NCBI GenBank assembly: GCA_946497375.1
Contig: CAMMKE010000035.1
Location: 1 to 11,424, forward strand
Reading direction: 5' to 3'
Source of the DNA: an uncultured Mycoplasmatota bacterium
GTDB lineage: Bacteria; Bacillota_I; Bacilli_A; RF39; UBA660
DNA length: 11,424 bases
Program-made: the position numbers and the translations under genes
The notes under the pieces: model-generated
What the model was told of the DNA's origin: nothing
The model's input: only the letters and a program-made list of their open reading frames with translations
Databases searched by the model: none
In this document: piece by piece, positions 1 to 5,804 of the stretch
How positions within the stretch are numbered: the first letter of the stretch is position 1
How the letters are laid out: each line of letters opens with the position of its first letter

Positions 1-1402
1 TAGTAGTTTTTACTTTATCTAACCACTCTTCTCTAGGACCATAAGATAAAATATCAGTAATAATTCTTACTCTATCTTTATTATGTAATACATAATCTGC
101 TTCAACCGGTTTATCATTAACAATAGCAGATACCATTGTATTACCAATATTAGAGTGAATCTTATATGCGAAATCTATTGCTGTTGAACCTTTAGGCAAT
201 TCTACAATTTCGCCCTTAGGTGTATATACATAAACTTTATCTGTAAATAATTCTCTTTTTACTTGACTAACAAACTCTTGATTATCAGCAAAAACACTAT
301 TTATTTCAACTAATGATTTAAAAAATTGGTATTTATCCTTTAAATCAGCTTGCATTACATTTCTAGCCTCTCCTTTATTTATATCCCAATAAGCAGTTAG
401 TCCAAATGATGCAACCTTATCCATATCGAATGTTCTAATTTGTGTTTGTACTAATCTATCATCTTCACCAAAGACTGTGGTATGAAGTGACCTATACATA
501 TTAGTTTTAGGATTATATATATAATCTTTAAATTTATCATTTATTGGATGATATTTTGAATGAATTAAGCCAAGAGTTTGATAACAATTAGCAATAGTAT
601 CTACCATTATTTTAAGAGATAATAAATCATGAATATCTGATAATTTATGTCCCTGTTCCATTCTTTTATATATTCCATAAATATTTTTAGTTCTTACTTT
701 TATTTCATGAGGTATATCTTTATCTCTTAATATCCCGTTTATAGTTTGTAGCATTTCTTCTAAACAACGCTTACTATCATCTTCTATTCTTAATTTAATA
801 TCTTCAATTCGCTTATATTTATCAGGATAAAGATACTGTAATGATAAATCTTCAAGTTCACTTTTAATACGATAAGCACCTATATAGTAAGCAAGTGGAA
901 CAAAAATATCCATAGTTTCCATAGCATTTTCTTTTTGTTTAAATTTTGACTTAAATCCTAATGTTCTCATATTATGAAGTCTATCTGCAAGCTTTATAAT
1001 AATAATTCTTACATCTTCAGTAATACTTGTAATTATCTTTCTTGTATTAGCAAGATTTTGATCTTGTTTTGACGAGAAATTCATTTTACTAATCTTTGTT
1101 ACTCCATCTACTAGATTAGCAATATCTTTATTAAAGATACTAGCAATATCTTCTTTAGTAATACTTGTATCTTCTAAAGTATCATGCAAAAGTCCTGCAC
1201 AAACTGTATCTCTATCAGCATGCATATCAGCAAGAATATAAGCAACATTCAATGGATGAGTAATATATTCTTCTCCACTCTGACGTTTTTGTCCTTTATG
1301 CAATTCTTCTGCATAAGAATATGCCTTTCTAATAATTTCAATTTCTTCATTATTATACTCGACAATTTTTGCAAGTAAATCATTAATAGTTAAATTATTC
1401 AT
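1..1402 (-). CDS. rel: RelA/SpoT-family (p)ppGpp hydrolase/synthetase, C-terminus cut by window edge
   Basis: This cytoplasmic enzyme of the stringent response makes and degrades (p)ppGpp. The 467 visible residues run in the usual order. The HD hydrolase domain (about 25-175) has R40, THP with H49, HDTLED with H73/D74/E77/D78, and LADRLHN with D140 and N144. The synthetase domain (about 220-345) has R237/K239 in RTKNIYGIY, DLLSLK at 259-264, KDYIYNPK and NMYRSLHT. A TGS domain (about 388-450) follows, starting VYTPKGE and containing the family's conserved IH. The frame is open at base 1, so any ACT and linker domains lie outside. Start ATG at 1402 is set by an AGGAGG at 1409-1414. By comparison with Rel from B. 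subtilis and S. equisimilis, the hydrolase residues are all kept. The synthetase motif normally written E-x-Q-I-R-T reads QTQIRT here, so catalytic Glu is Gln319, and the usual Arg after DLLA is Lys264. Expression may depend on read-through of the hairpin just upstream. Confidence 0.96.
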   Translation of the reverse strand, partial: MNNLTINDLLAKIVEYNNEEIEIIRKAYSYAEELHKGQKRQSGEEYITHPLNVAYILADMHADRDTVCAGLLHDTLEDTSITKEDIASIFNKDIANLVDGVTKISKMNFSSKQDQNLANTRKIITSITEDVRIIIIKLADRLHNMRTLGFKSKFKQKENAMETMDIFVPLAYYIGAYRIKSELEDLSLQYLYPDKYKRIEDIKLRIEDDSKRCLEEMLQTINGILRDKDIPHEIKVRTKNIYGIYKRMEQGHKLSDIHDLLSLKIMVDTIANCYQTLGLIHSKYHPINDKFKDYIYNPKTNMYRSLHTTVFGEDDRLVQTQIRTFDMDKVASFGLTAYWDINKGEARNVMQADLKDKYQFFKSLVEINSVFADNQEFVSQVKRELFTDKVYVYTPKGEIVELPKGSTAIDFAYKIHSNIGNTMVSAIVNDKPVEADYVLHNKDRVRIITDILSYGPREEWLDKVKTT

Positions 1403-1408
1403 ATAACA

Positions 1409-1414
1409 CCTCCT
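1409..1414 (-). promoter_or_regulatory. rel ribosome-binding site
   Basis: A perfect AGGAGG on the minus strand lies 6 nt before the rel ATG. It starts only a few bases after the U-tract of the terminator hairpin. Ribosome access and transcription read-through could therefore be linked. Confidence 0.85.
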
Positions 1415-1420
1415 ATAAAA

Positions 1421-1455
1421 GAAAAAGGCACCGAGTCGATAAATCGCCCAGTGTC
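1421..1455 (-). terminator. Intrinsic terminator or attenuator between the small ORF and rel
   Basis: On the minus strand a GC-rich stem (CACTGGGCGAT pairing with ATCGACTCGGTG, with two G-U pairs and one bulged A) ends in GCC and a run of five T (1422-1426). It begins about 5 nt after the small ORF stop and ends just ahead of the rel Shine-Dalgarno. It can terminate the short transcript and, if conditional, act as an attenuator for rel. The conditional role is inferred from position only; no competing antiterminator stem was worked out. Confidence 0.75.
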
Positions 1456-1459
1456 AACA

Positions 1460-1558
1460 TCATTTTAAAGATAAAGAGCATGAAAGCATGATTAAAGAAA
1501 ATACTGTAATCATTATAATAGATTTAATATTGTATTTTCCTTTAAAAATCACACTCAT
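1460..1558 (-). CDS. Small hydrophobic peptide, 32 residues (leader peptide, toxin-like peptide or small lipoprotein)
   Basis: This short reading frame begins ATG AGT GTG and ends TTA AAA TGA. An AGAGGTG at 1564-1570 lies 5 nt upstream, and a consensus promoter stands about 30 bp further up. The N-terminus is basic (K6, K8, K12). Residues 13-26 form a hydrophobic helix rich in Ile and Leu, followed by LSC with Cys27 and a five-residue tail. It has the layout of a truncated lipoprotein signal, a type I toxin-like membrane peptide, or a translated leader. A terminator follows almost at once, then rel. The promoter, ribosome-binding site and terminator make translation likely. The sequence matches no family I recognise, and the function is open. 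Confidence 0.6.
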   Translation of the reverse strand: MSVIFKGKYNIKSIIMITVFSLIMLSCSLSLK

Positions 1559-1572
1559 AACTCCACCTCTTC

Positions 1573-1604
1573 AAATATTAGTAATTAATTTATCACTAAT
1601 ATTT
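1573..1604. repeat. Perfect 10-bp inverted repeat over the promoter (probable operator)
   Basis: Arms AAATATTAGT (1573-1582) and ACTAATATTT (1595-1604) are exact reverse complements separated by 12 bp. The -10 hexamer lies in that spacer. One arm falls in the -35/-10 spacer and the other over the expected start point. A dimeric repressor bound here would block the promoter. The protein that binds it is unknown. Confidence 0.65.
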
Positions 1605-1615
1605 AGGGTTGTCAA
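1587..1615 (-). promoter_or_regulatory. Strong sigma-A-type promoter for the small ORF and possibly rel
   Basis: Minus strand: a perfect -35 TTGACA (1610-1615), a 17-bp spacer, and a -10 TAAATT (1587-1592) with an extended TG one base upstream. Transcription would start near 1580, giving about 22 nt of leader before the small ORF. No other convincing promoter was seen between this site and rel. Confidence 0.75.
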
Positions 1616-1635
1616 CATATTTTTTAACAATAAAT

Positions 1636-1725
1636 TTATCTTCTCCTTATTCCTTCTTTAATAGACATAGAACAAGTTTCTTCACTACCATATTTACAAT
1701 AACTTACATCACCATTATATTTTCC
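1636..1725 (-). pseudogene. Possible remnant of a Cys-containing protein C-terminus
   Basis: Directly after the stop of the cation-efflux gene, another frame stays open for 29 codons. It contains GKYNGDVSYCKYGSEETCS and ends in a basic tail and TAA. An in-frame TGA lies two codons upstream, with only a TTA between it and the open stretch, and there is no start codon or ribosome-binding site. The composition looks protein-like and loosely recalls Cys-containing tails of small lipoproteins. It may be a decayed gene end or chance in AT-rich DNA. Confidence 0.25.
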
Positions 1726-2591
1726 TAATCATCAAGATTAGATGTAACATATATAGTAGGATACTTAACTCCAAAACTTCTATGAGCAACTAATTCTTTT
1801 TTAATTTTTTCTTCTAATCTTGTAACTTGTCTAAGTGTAAGATTAGCATCCATCTCTACCATTAATTGAATCTTATAATATTTACCATAACGTATTAAAT
1901 AGAATTTAACTTTCTCTACTCCTTTTATATCTAATAAAAACTCTTCTATTTTCTTATAAAGCTCTAAATTATCTTCAACTTTACCTATTAAATTCATAGA
2001 ATTATCTTTTAAAATATTAAAAGCTGTTTTAAATACAACAAATCCCATTACAAGTGCAACTACTAAATCAACATATCTAAATATAACAATATTATCTGAA
2101 AATTGTAATAAAATAGTAGCAACAATAACTCCTATAGAAGAATATAAATCCATCTTTGATTCTTTATAGGATGTAATCAACAACTGACTATTTATCTTTT
2201 TACCAACTGAATAAAGAAAAAACAAAGTTATTATCTTAAGTATTAAAGCTACAAATAAAATAAATAGTACTAAAAGAGAAGGAATATGCCATTTACTAAT
2301 AAAACCATTAACTACTATGAAAATAGATAATAGTAATAATATAACTCCTATTACTAAATTTGTAATATACTCCATCTTACCAAAGCCAAAAGGATGACTT
2401 TTAGTAGGACGTTTTTTAGATACTTTTATTCCAATAAAAGAGACAATATCAGTAATAAAATCACTTAATGTTTGCATTCCATCTGATATTAAAGATGTAA
2501 AATTAAAATAAAGTCCTCCTCCTATTTTTAAAATAGATATAAATAAATTTATAATCATACTAAATCCAAATACTTTAAATTCCCTTTTCAT
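1725..2591 (-). CDS. Cation diffusion facilitator (CDF) family metal exporter with atypical site A
   Basis: This 288-residue protein is normal in length for a CDF transporter, a membrane antiporter that exports divalent metal ions. About six hydrophobic segments cover residues 8-190. The TM2 signature is SDGMQTLSD (36-44), the TM2-3 loop carries SHPFGFGKME (65-74), and the TM5 signature is ESKMDLYSS (144-152). A C-terminal dimerisation domain (about 205-285) ends in VKYPTIYVT. Aligned with E. coli FieF, whose site A is D45/D49/H153/D157, the positions here are Q40, D44, E144 and D148, and the loop His of GHGK is Phe. The metal therefore cannot be assigned. It starts 11 bp after the preceding stop with AGAGG as ribosome-binding site and is the last gene of the six-gene operon. 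Confidence 0.92.
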   Translation of the reverse strand: MKREFKVFGFSMIINLFISILKIGGGLYFNFTSLISDGMQTLSDFITDIVSFIGIKVSKKRPTKSHPFGFGKMEYITNLVIGVILLLLSIFIVVNGFISKWHIPSLLVLFILFVALILKIITLFFLYSVGKKINSQLLITSYKESKMDLYSSIGVIVATILLQFSDNIVIFRYVDLVVALVMGFVVFKTAFNILKDNSMNLIGKVEDNLELYKKIEEFLLDIKGVEKVKFYLIRYGKYYKIQLMVEMDANLTLRQVTRLEEKIKKELVAHRSFGVKYPTIYVTSNLDD

Positions 2592-2602
2592 ACAAACCTC
2601 TA

Positions 2603-3598
2603 TTATTTATTACCAACAACTCTATTACATTCATCTAAATCAAAATCGTTAATATCAACCTTCTCCCACATCTCATTTTCACCATTAAATATTCTATTTA
2701 AATAATATGGTCCACCACAATCATCAACAAGTCCATAACCTTTACCAGATAAAACTGAAAAACAAGATTCACTATAACCATCAACAATTTTACTTAAAGA
2801 AACATTAATAATCCAGTTATCTCCAAAATCATAAATAACTTTAAATTTCGCTTTATCTTTTAAAACTACTGAATTAAGTTCCATATCACCTAACTCCTCA
2901 TCTAACATTTCCTTACCTACTTTTAAACCATAACAATGAAATAAATCCCCTCTCATAGACAAAACAACTTTCATACAAAAGTCATCAATAGAAATATCAT
3001 TATTAACAGCAATCTTTCTTTTAATCTCTCTTGCAAACCCTTCTAAAGATATATTAAATATATAAGTCTTAGGCTTTATCCTTTCTTTTTTTTCATCCAT
3101 ATAACTAAATACTCTATTATTACATTCATCTAAATCAAACTTTTTATTAATAAATTCTAAAAAGCTTTTAGAAAAACGCTCCAAGAATTTTTTTCTATCT
3201 TTAAGACTATAATTAAAATATCCAACAAGTTTATACCTATAACCTTCAAGGATCCCATAACCTTTACCATCTATTACTTTAAAAATATCACTATTATCTT
3301 CTTCTACAATATCAATAACATCAATATTAATATAATAAGTTGAATCTAAATCATAAAATAAAACAAATTTACTTTCTTTAGTTATATCTAAATCCTTTAA
3401 ACTTATAACATCATCCTCTTTAGTTTTATAATATTCATAATCATCATCATCTAAAAAATAACTATAAGTTTTATAACCATTCAAAGAAACTATAATATAT
3501 TCACAAAAATCATCTAATTTTATTGATGAACTAACTTCTATCTTTCTATTAATAACTTTTTCTAAATTATCAACATAAACATTAAATACTATTCTCAT
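2603..3598 (-). CDS. Tandem pRiA4b ORF-3-like (PF07929-type) domain protein, canonical copy
   Basis: Function unknown. The 331 residues fold into two repeats of about 165. Repeat 1 (1-165) and repeat 2 (176-330) each open with a beta strand plus basic RKI-type segment, then a DDFC helix, a long acidic stretch, a [YF]D strand, a GKGYG loop and a closing FDLDECN. Repeat 2 keeps the family hallmarks YDFGDNW (256-262) and GKGYGLVDDCGGPYYL (285-300), as in plasmid pRiA4b ORF-3-like and IS1096 TnpR-like proteins. Repeat 1 has FYDLDSTYY and lacks the CGG. No membrane segment is seen. The ribosome-binding site GGTAGG overlaps the stop codon of the preceding gene. It is a paralog of the protein at 4850-5803, and both share the IKPK(T/H)YI linker. 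Confidence 0.85.
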   Translation of the reverse strand: MRIVFNVYVDNLEKVINRKIEVSSSIKLDDFCEYIIVSLNGYKTYSYFLDDDDYEYYKTKEDDVISLKDLDITKESKFVLFYDLDSTYYINIDVIDIVEEDNSDIFKVIDGKGYGILEGYRYKLVGYFNYSLKDRKKFLERFSKSFLEFINKKFDLDECNNRVFSYMDEKKERIKPKTYIFNISLEGFAREIKRKIAVNNDISIDDFCMKVVLSMRGDLFHCYGLKVGKEMLDEELGDMELNSVVLKDKAKFKVIYDFGDNWIINVSLSKIVDGYSESCFSVLSGKGYGLVDDCGGPYYLNRIFNGENEMWEKVDINDFDLDECNRVVGNK

Positions 3599-3606
3599 AA
3601 CATAAC

Positions 3607-4353
3607 CTACCTATAATTAATATTATATCTAACCCTATTATTCTTCTCATTCTTAGAAATCTCATATAACAAAAGACATCTATAAAAATCTGTACCATTC
3701 TCATAATCATGTTCTTTAAGAAATTTCTTAAATTCTTTATTCTTATAATTAATATTACAATGAATGCCAGTACCAAAAGATATACCATCAACAGTAATAA
3801 CTCTATTATAAAGATAAATAGGACTATTTTTATCTACTTCAGAAAAAGTACTCATAGATATATCTATTACTTTAAATCTCTTTTTAGTAAATACATCTTC
3901 ATAAGTAACATAAGCATTATCAAAATCTATATCAACTACTTTAAATAATCCTACATAAGACTCATTCATTGCCTTTAATAATTTAACTTTATCTTCATTT
4001 TTAAATTTGTTTTTTTCTAAGTATATCTCTGTAACAGAAGGTACTTCTTTTAAATTTTTATAGGCAAAAAGTTCAATCATTATAGAAACATCATCAGGAT
4101 TATCAGAAGAAAGATCAAAAGCCTTTAATTTCTCAATCTTACTAGTATCCCTATCTTTATTTATTTCTCTAATATATTTTCCAAAATCATATTTACCATC
4201 AAGAATATAAGAAGCCATACTCTCTAAAATATCAGCATGAATCTTCCTATATTTATTATATTTCTTAATATAAGATTTTCTATTTAACATATGTTTCCTC
4301 ATATTAAGCATTATATTCCTCATATCATCTGCAAATAATTGTTCTTTATTCAT
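3607..4353 (-). CDS. Unrecognised 248-residue protein of the SEC-C/pRiA4 operon
   Basis: I do not recognise a named family. The first 60 residues are strongly basic and helical, with many Lys, Arg and Tyr. Residues 80-130 look helical. Residues 132-195 form a beta-rich block (GLFKVVDIDFDNAYVTYEDV, then KRFKVIDIS and NRVITVDGISFGTG). Such a block resembles the small beta domain found in some SEC-C-associated proteins, where a residue run like FEVLDVD...LRDLLTG...VID is common. That comparison is from memory and weak. It has no signal peptide or membrane helix. It lies 2 bp after the phosphoesterase stop, with AGAGG as ribosome-binding site inside that gene's last codons, and 8 bp before the next start. 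It is thus probably co-translated and a partner in the same process. Confidence 0.8.
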   Translation of the reverse strand: MNKEQLFADDMRNIMLNMRKHMLNRKSYIKKYNKYRKIHADILESMASYILDGKYDFGKYIREINKDRDTSKIEKLKAFDLSSDNPDDVSIMIELFAYKNLKEVPSVTEIYLEKNKFKNEDKVKLLKAMNESYVGLFKVVDIDFDNAYVTYEDVFTKKRFKVIDISMSTFSEVDKNSPIYLYNRVITVDGISFGTGIHCNINYKNKEFKKFLKEHDYENGTDFYRCLLLYEISKNEKNNRVRYNINYR

Positions 4354-4355
4354 AA

Positions 4356-4853
4356 CTATACCTCTTTCTTAACCTTATTTATTTCTACCGGTTTATAATC
4401 AATCATCTCAACTGATACACATTTATGTTTACTAGGATCAAAAGAACTATCTAACTTGCCATTATGAATATGTCCATGTACATTAATATAACCATTAGAT
4501 ATCCCTCTATCCTCTAAAGGTCTATGAGATAATATAATTTTATATTCATCTAACTTAGTCTTTGTTGGTAAAACTTCTAACCCTACTTTATTATAAAAGT
4601 TAATTGACTTACCATCATGATTCCCTCTAATTAAATAAATCTTACCATTAAGTCTTTTAAGAAAAGATTCTATATTATCACCTAACAAAAAATCTCCTAA
4701 ATGATAAACAATATCTTCACTATCTACTACCCTATTCCAATTATTAATAATAGTATTATTCATATCATCTATATCACTAAAAGGTCTATTACAATATTTG
4801 ATAATATTACTATGATTAAAATGTGTATCTGCAATTAAAAATATTTTACTCAT
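4356..4853 (-). CDS. Calcineurin-like metallophosphoesterase (COG4186-type)
   Basis: This 165-residue cytoplasmic dimetal phosphoesterase keeps all core motifs: ADTHF with D9 and H11, YHLGDF with D54, RGNHDGK with N78-H79-D80, SHRP with H110, and VHGHIH with H126/H128/H130. The opening DTHFNHSNIIKYCNRPF and HLGDF match the compact COG4186-type enzymes found on chromosomes and phages. The substrate is unknown; related folds hydrolyse phosphomonoesters, phosphodiesters or nucleotides. No other domain is attached. Its ATG overlaps the TGA of the preceding pRiA4-type gene (ATGA, 4 bp), which implies translational coupling. An AGGTGAG lies just upstream. It is the only clear enzyme in the operon core. 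Confidence 0.93.
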   Translation of the reverse strand: MSKIFLIADTHFNHSNIIKYCNRPFSDIDDMNNTIINNWNRVVDSEDIVYHLGDFLLGDNIESFLKRLNGKIYLIRGNHDGKSINFYNKVGLEVLPTKTKLDEYKIILSHRPLEDRGISNGYINVHGHIHNGKLDSSFDPSKHKCVSVEMIDYKPVEINKVKKEV

Positions 4854-5803
4854 ATCTCACCTAGATTAAATATACTAAACAATATATTATCAATATTAAA
4901 ATTAACCTTATCTAAATCAAAATCATCTTTACTTAACTCATCTATCTTCCCTTTACCCTTTACAACATAACATCTTTTTAGTCCATAATTATCTAAAGCC
5001 TTACTAACTCTTACATTAAAGATAAATTTATCTTCATAAATGATTTTAAATTTTTGATTCTCTTTTAATTTCAAATAATTCATATCTTTATTAATATCTT
5101 CATCTTCTAAATAATTTCTCCTTATCTTAACTTTATAATCATCATTAAGTTTTCCATTCACTGACAATATAACTGCATCACACAAAGTATGAATACTAAT
5201 ATCACTGTCTATAGATATTTGTCTTTTAAACTCTTTATCCATATCTTCTAAATCTATATTTAATATATAATGTTTAGGTTTAATACTATCTCTTTCTAAT
5301 AAATAATTATCTATCTTATTATTAATCTTATCTTTATCAAAAGCATTAATATCATAAGGTATAGGCTTACGAGAATTAATTAACATTCTAAGAACAAATG
5401 AAACTTCTCCTTCTATTAATCCTAAACCTTTACCAGAAACAACATAAAAATCTTTATCAAACTTCTTATTATCAAATGCTCTTACAACTTTAATACGAAT
5501 ATCATAGTCACATCTAAAATCATAATTTAGTAATAGTTCATCACCTACATAAAGAAATAAATGTCCAAAAGTCATATCATCACTCATCATCTCTTCAACA
5601 TCAGGATCAAAAACCTCACAACCAGGTCCTAAATATGCATATGAATCATTAACAACTAATTGATATAAATGTTTACATTCTCCATTCATAGATAAAATAA
5701 TATTCTCACAAAACATCTGTAAATTTATATTACTATTAACATTAATTTCTCTAATAATTTCCTTTTCAAATCCTTCTAAATATGCAATTAATTTAAAACT
5801 CAT
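4850..5803 (-). CDS. Tandem pRiA4b ORF-3-like domain protein, diverged copy
   Basis: This 317-residue paralog of the protein at 2603-3598 has the same two-repeat plan: repeat 1 at about 1-168, linker IKPKHYI (175-181), repeat 2 at about 176-305. Repeat 1 retains YDFRCDYDIRI (94-104, in place of YDFGDxW) and GKGLGLIEGEVSFVLRML (124-141). Repeat 2 has lost the hallmark: YEDKFIF stands where YDFGDNW is expected, GKGK is followed by a short loop without CGG, then FDLDKVN. The informative half is thus repeat 1 here and repeat 2 in the paralog. Function is unknown and nothing indicates a membrane location. The gene starts 1 bp after the SEC-C gene stop, with GGGAG as ribosome-binding site. Confidence 0.82.
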   Translation of the reverse strand: MSFKLIAYLEGFEKEIIREINVNSNINLQMFCENIILSMNGECKHLYQLVVNDSYAYLGPGCEVFDPDVEEMMSDDMTFGHLFLYVGDELLLNYDFRCDYDIRIKVVRAFDNKKFDKDFYVVSGKGLGLIEGEVSFVLRMLINSRKPIPYDINAFDKDKINNKIDNYLLERDSIKPKHYILNIDLEDMDKEFKRQISIDSDISIHTLCDAVILSVNGKLNDDYKVKIRRNYLEDEDINKDMNYLKLKENQKFKIIYEDKFIFNVRVSKALDNYGLKRCYVVKGKGKIDELSKDDFDLDKVNFNIDNILFSIFNLGEI

Positions 5804-5804
5804 C

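Noticed and set aside
1184..1378. Plus-strand ORF of 64 codons
   Set aside because: It lies antisense inside the HD domain of rel, has no ribosome-binding site and an AT-driven Ile/Phe/Ser composition; a shadow.
1427..1438. GGCACCGAGTCG on the plus strand, as in the last hairpin of a Cas9 tracrRNA
   Set aside because: No Cas gene, repeat or spacer is present, and the U-tract lies on the other strand. The bases are part of the minus-strand terminator stem, so the match is chance.
3582..3791. Minus-strand ORF of 69 codons overlapping two genes
   Set aside because: It overlaps the end of the 248-residue gene and the start of the next in another frame. The real genes have good ribosome-binding sites and coherent proteins, and this one has neither.
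3709..3948. Plus-strand ORF of 79 codons
   Set aside because: Antisense within the 248-residue gene, low complexity (Ile, Asn, Phe, Lys), with no start signal; a shadow.
2603..5803. Transposon-related function suggested by the IS1096 TnpR-like label of pRiA4-type proteins
   Set aside because: There is no transposase, no terminal inverted repeats and no target duplication in the window. The label is an inherited annotation and does not show mobility.
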